Assembly: GCA_012514855.1 (NCBI GenBank)
Contig: JAAYZL010000249.1
Location: 1 to 10,443 of the forward strand
Direction: 5' to 3'
DNA: 10,443 nt
Origin: Clostridiales bacterium
GTDB taxonomy: Bacteria; Bacillota_A; Clostridia; Christensenellales; Aristaeellaceae
Shown: one piece after another, positions 6,560-10,443 of the stretch
Layout: each line of letters begins with the position of its first letter
Numbering within the stretch: the stretch's first letter is position 1
Translations under genes and position numbers: made by a program
Notes under the pieces: generated by a model
What the model was told of the DNA's origin: nothing
Database searches by the model: none
The model's input: the letters and a program-made list of their open reading frames with translations, nothing else

Positions 6560-7147
6560 ATGCCGATGCGCACTTCGTGGGGGACGCTGCTTTCCGAAAT
6601 CCGCGACTGTGAAAGATGCGGGCTGTGTCGGGGCAGACTGAATACCGTGCCGGGCGAGGGCAACCCGAACGCCGACCTGATGTTCATCGGCGAGGGCCCC
6701 GGCGCGGAGGAGGACCGGCTCGCGCGGCCGTTCGTCGGGCGCTCCGGCGAGATGCTGACGCGGATGATCCACGCGATCGGGCTCGAGCGCTCGGACGTCT
6801 ACATCGCCAACGTCGTCAAGTGCCGCCCGCCGGGAAACCGGAATCCGGAGCCGCAAGAAGCACAGGCGTGCCTGCCGTACCTTCGGCAGCAGGTCGCGCT
6901 GATTAAGCCCAAGGTCGTGGCGCTGCTCGGCAAGGTCGCCTGCCGCTGGACGCTCAACGAGGAGATCTTCATCACCCGCGACCACGGCCGTTGGTTCGAG
7001 CGCAGGGGCGTGTGGTTCATGCCGACGTTCCACCCGTCGGCGCTCCTGCGCGACCCGTCGAAGAAGCGCGACGCGTGGGGGGACTTCAAAAAACTAAGGG
7101 AGAAGCTGAACGAGGTGCAGAATGGAAAAATTCCGCCGGGAGCTTGA
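6560..7147 (+). CDS. Family 4 uracil-DNA glycosylase with 4Fe-4S cluster
   Basis: A 195-residue base-excision repair enzyme that removes uracil from DNA. Family 4 (UDGa) marks are all present. They are Cys17 and Cys20 in CERC plus Cys88 and Cys104 (15 residues between the second pair), the expected 4Fe-4S ligands; GEGPGAEED (44-52), motif A of the active site; RPFVGRSGEML; NVVKCRPPGNRNP; and HPSALLR (158-164), the DNA-intercalation/catalytic loop. Start choice: ATG 6560 is 5 bases after GGAGG (6550-6554), and ATG 6566 is 6 bases after a second GGAGG (6555-6559); they differ by two residues. No promoter is evident between the terminator at 6542 and this gene, so expression may need read-through or a promoter inside the upstream ORF. 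The last 26 bases overlap the next gene, which is a paralogue. Confidence 0.93.
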   Translation: MPMRTSWGTLLSEIRDCERCGLCRGRLNTVPGEGNPNADLMFIGEGPGAEEDRLARPFVGRSGEMLTRMIHAIGLERSDVYIANVVKCRPPGNRNPEPQEAQACLPYLRQQVALIKPKVVALLGKVACRWTLNEEIFITRDHGRWFERRGVWFMPTFHPSALLRDPSKKRDAWGDFKKLREKLNEVQNGKIPPGA

Positions 7148-7694
7148 GAGATTCGTGCGCGAGGTGTACGAGGGCGACCGCAAGGTGCTCGTGTTCGGCG
7201 AAGGGCCCATCGGCGCGCGCGTGATGCTCGTGGGCGAGGCGCCGGGCGAGCGGGAGTCGCTCGAGGGGCGGCCGTTCGTCGGGCGCGCGGGCAAGAACCT
7301 CGACCAGTTCCTCGGGGGCGCGGGCATTGAGCGCGGCGAGCTCTACATCACAAACGCGGTCAAGTTCCGCCCGACGAGGATGTCCAAGGCCGGCGGAACC
7401 GTCAACCGCGCGCCGACGCAGGAGGAGATACGGCTGTTCACGCCGTGGCTTTTGCGCGAGATCGGGCTCGTGAAGCCGGAGTGCGTCGTGACGCTGGGGA
7501 ACGTGCCGCTGCGCGCGCTGACCGACCGGCAGCAGGCGATCGGAGCGGTGCACGGCCGGTTTCTGGAGTTCCCGAAGCGGCCGCTGTTCGCGATGTACCA
7601 CCCGGCGAGTCTGATCTACAACCCGTCGCTCGGCGCGGCCTACGCGCGGGACCTCGCGGCGCTCGGCGAGTGGCTGCGAAGGCCGCGGATATAA
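7122..7694 (+). CDS. Uracil-DNA glycosylase-like paralogue lacking the Fe-S cysteines
   Basis: The 190-residue protein clearly aligns with the preceding glycosylase: GEGPIGARVMLVGEAPGE, GRPFVGRAGKNLDQFL, YITNAVKFRP, LVKPECVVTLGN and YHPASLIYNP. It therefore belongs to the UDG fold. However, none of the four cluster ligands survives. Ungapped alignment puts Phe11 and Glu14 at the first pair, and Phe82 and Phe106 at the second; the only cysteine is Cys121. About seven extra residues (around 84-94) sit after the VKFRP segment. Motif A (GEAPGERES, 38-46) and His160 are kept, so some glycosylase or DNA-binding activity is plausible, but substrate and activity are unproven. ATG 7122 lies within the upstream gene with GAGG about 7 bases before it, so the pair is translationally coupled. 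Confidence 0.85.
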   Translation: MEKFRRELERFVREVYEGDRKVLVFGEGPIGARVMLVGEAPGERESLEGRPFVGRAGKNLDQFLGGAGIERGELYITNAVKFRPTRMSKAGGTVNRAPTQEEIRLFTPWLLREIGLVKPECVVTLGNVPLRALTDRQQAIGAVHGRFLEFPKRPLFAMYHPASLIYNPSLGAAYARDLAALGEWLRRPRI

Positions 7695-7703
7695 CAGAAA
7701 TTT

Positions 7704-7740
7704 AACACCTTTTCTGGCGCCGATGGGGTGTTCACGGCGC
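7704..7740 (+). other. Interlocking inverted repeats after the glycosylase pair
   Basis: AACACC (7704-7709) is complementary to GGTGTT (7727-7732), and GCGCCG (7717-7722) to CGGCGC (7735-7740). The arms interleave, so they form either two mutually exclusive hairpins or an H-type pseudoknot. It starts 9 bases after the stop and lacks a T tract, so a terminator role is uncertain. Confidence 0.35.
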
Positions 7741-7756
7741 TTGAAATGTGTATGAT
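7729..7756 (+). promoter_or_regulatory. Weak promoter candidate upstream of the zinc-ribbon gene
   Basis: TATGAT (7751-7756) resembles a -10 box; TGTTCA (7729-7734) at 16 bases is a poor -35. It would give a leader of about 85 bases containing small GC hairpins, including CCGCCA (7789-7794) with TGGCGG (7806-7811). Confidence 0.35.
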
Positions 7757-7797
7757 AGTACTTGCGTATTTCGCGGTGACGATTTAATCCGCCACCC

Positions 7798-7826
7798 TGT
7801 AAACATGGCGGCGCTCCGCGCATAAT
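7798..7826 (+). promoter_or_regulatory. Alternative promoter candidate for the zinc-ribbon gene
   Basis: TGTAAA (7798-7803) and CATAAT (7821-7826) are 17 bases apart. The start would fall near 7833, almost on the ribosome binding site (GGAGG 7835-7839), so the leader would be unusually short. Confidence 0.3.
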
Positions 7827-7846
7827 GTGGGCTGGGAGGGGAAGCT

Positions 7847-8257
7847 ATGACGTTGGTGAAATGCCCGCGTTGCGAACTGAATTACATGAACGAGGGCGAG
7901 AAGATGTGTTCCGTGTGCCGAAAGGAGCTTCGCGGCACGTCGGAGCCGTATGACGTGATCGAGCTGTGCTCGGAGTGCGGCGAAAACCCCGCGCTGCCGG
8001 GACAGGAACTGTGCGCCTACTGCCTGAAGGAGTTCGCGCGCCGAAACGCCGATTCGTCGGACGACGCCGTCCCCGACCCAGCCGCCATCGAGATAGACGC
8101 GATCGACTCGGTCAGCACCATGGACGAAATTGAGATCGACATCGGCGACGACATGGGCGAGGAGCCGTTCGACGACGAGGTGTTCGACGACGAGGAGGTT
8201 CCCGAGGAAGACGGCGAGGAGCTCCCCGAGGACGAAGACGACATCGTCGAGGACTGA
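7847..8257 (+). CDS. Double zinc-ribbon protein with long acidic tail, function unknown
   Basis: The 136-residue protein has two parts. Residues 1-60 carry eight cysteines as two C4 sites with identical spacing: Cys6/9/21/24 and Cys41/44/56/59, each C-x2-C-x11-C-x2-C with 16 residues between sites, as in zinc ribbons. Residues 69-136 are an acidic tail: 34 of 68 residues are Asp or Glu and there is no Lys or Arg, so it is probably disordered. I see no helix-turn-helix, signal peptide or membrane segment. I recognise the N-terminal layout only as a Clostridia-type zinc-ribbon hypothetical protein. Zinc ribbon plus acidic tail suggests contact with nucleic acid, RNA polymerase or another basic partner, but that is inference. 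GGAGG at 7835-7839 lies 7 bases before the ATG. Its stop is two bases before the phosphoesterase start, whose ribosome binding site lies inside this gene, so they form an operon. Confidence 0.85.
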   Translation: MTLVKCPRCELNYMNEGEKMCSVCRKELRGTSEPYDVIELCSECGENPALPGQELCAYCLKEFARRNADSSDDAVPDPAAIEIDAIDSVSTMDEIEIDIGDDMGEEPFDDEVFDDEEVPEEDGEELPEDEDDIVED

Positions 8258-8259
8258 TC

Positions 8260-8946
8260 TTGGCGCTGTTCGCGATCTCCGATCTGCACCTGCCCGCGCG
8301 CGAAAAGCCGATGGACGTGTTCGGCGCAAACTGGGAGAACCACTTTGCGCGCGTCCGCGAGGATTGGCTCGGGCGCGTTCGCCCGGAGGACGTCGTGCTC
8401 CTGCCGGGCGATTTGACGTGGGCGATGCGCTTGGAGGACGCGCTCGAGGACATCCGGAGGGTCGGCGAGCTTCCGGGGCGGAAGGTGCTCTTGCGCGGCA
8501 ACCACGACTACTGGTGGAGCGCGATCGGGAGGGTCCGCCGGGCGCTTCCGGAAAATATGTACGCGCTGCAGAACGACGGCCTGCTCTTGGACGGCACGCT
8601 CTTCGCCGGCTCGCGCGGCTGGATGCTCCCGACGATCGCGCAGGGCGAGGACGACCTGCGCATCTACGAGCGCGAGCGACTCAGGCTCGAGATGTCCCTG
8701 AAGGACGCGCGCGCAAAGGGCGGGGACAGGCCGCTCGTCGCGCTGATCCATTACCCGCCGCTCACGGAGGCGTGCCAGGGCTTCTCCGACATCCTGGAGC
8801 GGTTCGGGGCCGTCGCCTGCGTCTACGGCCACCTGCACGGGCCGGGGCTCCGGGGCGCGTTCCGCGGCGAGAGGAACGGCGTTGCGTATTATCAGGCGTC
8901 CTGCGACGGGCTGGATTTCAAGCTGCTCGAGATCCCGGTTCCCTGA
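8260..8946 (+). CDS. Calcineurin-like metallophosphoesterase (COG1768-like)
   Basis: A 228-residue predicted phosphohydrolase of the calcineurin-like superfamily. The dinuclear-metal motifs are in order: Asp8 and His10 in SDLHL, Asp51 in PGDLTWA, Asn81-His82-Asp83 in RGNHDYWW, His164 in IHYPP, and His191 and His193 in YGHLHG. The N-terminal KPMDVFGANWENH segment matches the group of small stand-alone phosphohydrolases (COG1768) as I remember it. The substrate (phosphoprotein, nucleotide or phosphodiester) is unknown. There is no signal peptide, so it is cytoplasmic. The start is TTG 8260, 6 bases after GAGGA (8249-8253), which puts the first motif at the normal distance from the N-terminus. 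It is co-transcribed and probably translationally coupled with the zinc-ribbon gene; a terminator-like hairpin follows 45 bases after its stop. Confidence 0.92.
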   Translation: MALFAISDLHLPAREKPMDVFGANWENHFARVREDWLGRVRPEDVVLLPGDLTWAMRLEDALEDIRRVGELPGRKVLLRGNHDYWWSAIGRVRRALPENMYALQNDGLLLDGTLFAGSRGWMLPTIAQGEDDLRIYERERLRLEMSLKDARAKGGDRPLVALIHYPPLTEACQGFSDILERFGAVACVYGHLHGPGLRGAFRGERNGVAYYQASCDGLDFKLLEIPVP

Positions 8947-8991
8947 TTCCCCGCGGGAGCGCCGCCATGCGCGACGGGCCCGATTCTCCAT

Positions 8992-9025
8992 GGGGCGGAC
9001 GGATGTCCGTCCCAGAAATATTTTT
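8992..9025 (+). terminator. Hairpin and T run after the phosphoesterase, likely terminator
   Basis: GGGGCGGAC (8992-9000) pairs with GTCCGTCCC (9005-9013) with one mismatch and a 4-base loop; a T5 run follows at 9021-9025, after AGAAATA. The gap between stem and T run is longer than ideal. At DNA level, GGACGGA and TCCGTCC (8997-9012) also form a tight dyad around TG. Confidence 0.5.
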
Positions 9026-9026
9026 G

Positions 9027-9054
9027 TTGACAACTTGCGGATTTTCTGTACAAT
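9027..9054 (+). promoter_or_regulatory. Promoter P1 upstream of paaK
   Basis: A perfect -35 box TTGACA (9027-9032) is followed after 16 bases by TACAAT (9049-9054), five of six matches to the -10 consensus, preceded by TG. The start would be near 9061. It lies directly after the hairpin and T run of the previous operon. Confidence 0.75.
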
Positions 9055-9063
9055 GCATATAAT
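9035..9063 (+). promoter_or_regulatory. Promoter P2 upstream of paaK, overlapping P1
   Basis: TTGCGG (9035-9040) and a perfect TATAAT (9058-9063) are 17 bases apart. The start would be near 9070. P1 and P2 overlap, offset by about 9 bases, and both give a leader of about 280 bases before paaK. Confidence 0.6.
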
Positions 9064-9079
9064 ACCAAATTCCAGTTCC

Positions 9080-9115
9080 GACGCTTCGCCGCGGGTTCCC
9101 CGCTTCGGAAGCGTC
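9080..9115 (+). other. Long stem-loop at the start of the paaK leader
   Basis: GACGCTTC (9080-9087) pairs perfectly with GAAGCGTC (9108-9115); inside it GCGGG (9091-9095) pairs with CCCGC (9099-9103) around a TTC loop. It begins about 10-20 bases after the predicted transcription starts and is not followed by a T tract. It may be a leader structure or 5' stabiliser. The 62 bases after it (9116-9177) hold only an isolated TATAAT (9166-9171) without a -35 box. Confidence 0.5.
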
Positions 9116-9177
9116 AGCTTCTTCCCTTGGCAAGCGCAGCGCCCCGAAAGTTTACGCGCGCGCTCTATAATGGATCA

Positions 9178-9245
9178 GGGGTTTGGCAATCCGGAACGGA
9201 TTGCGGGTCGGCGGGCCATATCCGGCATCGGCACGCCGACAAACG
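9178..9245 (+). repeat. 68-base structured direct repeat, copy 1
   Basis: First of two units spaced 77 bases apart. It contains hairpin A, GCAATCCG (9186-9193) with CGGATTGC (9197-9204) around GAA, and hairpin B, GTCGGCG (9207-9213) with CGCCGAC (9234-9240). GTTT (9181-9184) and AAAC (9241-9244) can close the unit into a three-way junction. No known riboswitch is recognised. Confidence 0.85.
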
Positions 9246-9254
9246 GGGGATTTG

Positions 9255-9322
9255 GGGGTTTGGCAATCCGGGACGGATTGCGGGTCGGCGGGCCGCATTC
9301 GGAATCGGCACGCCGACAAACG
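9255..9322 (+). repeat. 68-base structured direct repeat, copy 2
   Basis: It matches copy 1 at 63 of 68 positions. Hairpin A (9263-9270 with 9274-9281, loop GGA), hairpin B (9284-9290 with 9311-9317) and the closing GTTT/AAAC pair (9258-9261, 9318-9321) are all intact. The five differences fall in the hairpin A loop (one) and the apical part of hairpin B (four). The paaK ribosome binding site (AGGAGG, 9337-9342) follows 14 bases later. Confidence 0.85.
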
Positions 9323-9350
9323 CAGGGAATTGCTACAGGAGGTGTTGCGT

Positions 9351-10443
9351 TTGGCTGCAACCGGGGGACACAACATGTTCAATCCAACGATGGAGGCCAT
9401 GAGCCACGACGAGCGGCGCGCGCTTAAGTCCGAGCGGCTTCGGCAGGTGGTTCGCCGCGAGTATGACAACGTGGCCGTCTACCGCGCCCGGATGGACGCA
9501 AAGGGGATCAGGCCCGAGGACATACGCAGCGTCGATGACCTGAAATTCCTGCCCTTCACCGAAAAGACCGACCTGCGCGACCAGTACCCCTACGGGCTGC
9601 TCGCCGCGCCGCTTTCCGAGATCGTGCGCATACAGGGCTCGTCGGGCACGACCGGGAAGCCGATCGTCTCCGGCTACACGCAGGGCGATATCGACGTCTG
9701 GACGGAGTTGATGGCGCGCACGCTCGCCGCCGCGGGCGCCGGCCCGAAGGACGTCGTGCAGATCGCCTACGGCTACGGGCTGTTCACCGGCGGCCTCGGC
9801 GCGCACCAGGGCGCGAGCAGGCTCGGCGCGACGGTCATCCCGATGTCGAGCGGCAACACCCACCGCCAGATCATGATGATCAGGGACCTCGGGACGACGA
9901 TATTGTGCTGCACGCCGTCCTACGCGCTCTACCTGGGCGAGTCGATCCGCGAGGCCGGGCTCGAGCCCGGCGACCTGAAGCTCAAGGCCGGCTGCTTCGG
10001 CGCGGAGCCCTGGACGGAGGGCATGCGCGCGCGCATCGAGGAGCTCCTGGGCATCGACGCGCTCGACATCTACGGCCTGACCGAGATCTGCGGCCCCGGC
10101 GTGTCGTTCGAGTGCCTCGAAAAGAAGGGCATGCACGTCAACGAGGATCACATCATCCCCGAGATCATCGACCCCGCGACCGAGCAGCCGCTGCCGCCGG
10201 GCACGGCGGGCGAGCTCGTGTTCACGACGATCACGAAGCAGGGCATGCCGATGCTGCGCTACCGCACGCACGACATCTGCAGGCTCAACGACGCCCCCTG
10301 CGCCTGCGGCCGCACCCTGATCCGCATGGGCAGGATCACCGGCCGCACCGACGACATGCTGATCATCCGCGGCGTCAACGTGTTCCCGAGCCAGATCGAG
10401 AGCGTGCTCGTCGGCCTCGAGGGCGTCGCGCCGCACTACCTGC
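9351..10443 (+). CDS. paaK: Phenylacetate-CoA ligase family protein, 3' end missing
   Basis: An adenylate-forming enzyme that activates phenylacetate or a related aryl acetate to its CoA thioester with ATP; in anaerobes it often handles aromatic acids from amino-acid fermentation. Counted from ATG 9375, the visible marks are FNPTMEAMS at the N-terminus, SSGTTGKP (89-96, the P-loop), AYGYGLFTGG (131-140), CFGAEPW (207-213), YGLTEICGPG (233-242), MLRYRTHD (293-300), CACG (309-312, possibly metal-binding), and GRTDDMLIIRGVNVFPSQIE (323-342), the hinge to the C-terminal domain. The window ends about 75-80 residues short of the usual length near 430. Start: the only strong ribosome binding site, AGGAGG (9337-9342), sits 8 bases before TTG 9351; family homology would favour ATG 9375, which has only a G run upstream. 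It is preceded by the two promoters and the repeat leader. Confidence 0.93.
   Translation, partial: MAATGGHNMFNPTMEAMSHDERRALKSERLRQVVRREYDNVAVYRARMDAKGIRPEDIRSVDDLKFLPFTEKTDLRDQYPYGLLAAPLSEIVRIQGSSGTTGKPIVSGYTQGDIDVWTELMARTLAAAGAGPKDVVQIAYGYGLFTGGLGAHQGASRLGATVIPMSSGNTHRQIMMIRDLGTTILCCTPSYALYLGESIREAGLEPGDLKLKAGCFGAEPWTEGMRARIEELLGIDALDIYGLTEICGPGVSFECLEKKGMHVNEDHIIPEIIDPATEQPLPPGTAGELVFTTITKQGMPMLRYRTHDICRLNDAPCACGRTLIRMGRITGRTDDMLIIRGVNVFPSQIESVLVGLEGVAPHYL

Noticed and set aside
8968..9063. Small ORF starting MRDGPDSPWGG
   Set aside because: It runs through the terminator-like hairpin, the T run and both promoters upstream of paaK; the G-rich site before it is weak, and its codons do not keep the gene-like third-position pattern.
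9080..9115. tRNA or T-arm-like element (GGGTTC within a hairpin)
   Set aside because: The loop is only three bases and no acceptor, D or anticodon arms can be drawn around it.
9166..9171. Third TATAAT upstream of paaK as a promoter
   Set aside because: No acceptable -35 hexamer at 15-19 bases and no extended -10 TGn, so the hexamer alone is not enough.
9178..9322. CRISPR array
   Set aside because: Only two units, 68 bases long, separated by 9 bases; no spacers of normal size and no cas genes.
9127..9402. Open frames through the paaK leader repeats (for example a peptide with repeated Gly/Arg/His segments)
   Set aside because: More than one frame stays open across the repeats simply because stops are rare in GC-rich DNA; the repeat length of 77 is not a multiple of three, so the peptide repeat does not stay in register, and base changes follow RNA structure rather than codon positions.
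9333..10436. Minus-strand open frame of 367 codons opposite paaK
   Set aside because: Low-complexity Ala/Arg/Asp/His composition typical of antisense GC-rich frames; the + strand encodes clear PaaK motifs.

Overview
This window is 10.4 kb of GC-rich bacterial chromosome. By eye it is well above 60% G+C, with third codon positions almost always G or C. Every gene I can support lies on the + strand, the genes are tightly packed, and many start at GTG or TTG behind strong GGAGG-type ribosome binding sites. This style, together with the gene families (class II-type IlvE, YigZ, family 4 uracil-DNA glycosylase, a COG1768-like phosphoesterase, PaaK), suggests a high-GC anaerobic member of the Bacillota (Clostridia in the broad sense). 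That placement is inference; there is no rRNA or other marker gene here.

Layout. 3-797: the C-terminal two thirds of a PLP aminotransferase, cut by the left edge. 810-2045: tyrS, whose ribosome binding site overlaps the aminotransferase stop. 2053-2086: GC hairpin. 2097-2738: yigZ, an IMPACT-family protein. 2837-2865: a near-ideal sigma-A-type promoter inside an inverted repeat, driving ilvE (2896-3966). 3990-4019: GC hairpin. 4043-6226: an overlapping three-gene run of RluA-type pseudouridine synthase, Cof-type HAD phosphatase and TrmL tRNA methyltransferase. 6228-6256: a second near-ideal promoter, followed by a one-helix membrane protein (6281-6520) and an intrinsic terminator. 6560-7694: two overlapping, paralogous family 4-like uracil-DNA glycosylase genes; the second has lost all Fe-S cysteines. 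7847-8946: a double zinc-ribbon protein with a very acidic tail, then a metallophosphoesterase. 8947-9350: a 400-base non-coding stretch with a terminator-like hairpin, two overlapping promoters, a long stem-loop and two 68-base structured repeats. 9351 to the right edge: paaK, an aryl-acetate CoA ligase, cut by the window end.

How the parts relate. Most of the window is housekeeping: amino-acid transamination, tRNA charging, tRNA/rRNA modification and DNA repair. Aromatic or branched-chain aminotransferases and a PaaK-type ligase would fit anaerobic amino-acid metabolism (2-oxo acids and aryl acetates), but the genes are not in one operon and the link is only suggestive. I do not see a complete new multi-gene system. 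The parts most worth a second look are the structured repeat leader upstream of paaK, the Fe-S-free glycosylase paralogue, and the zinc-ribbon/acidic-tail protein paired with a phosphoesterase.
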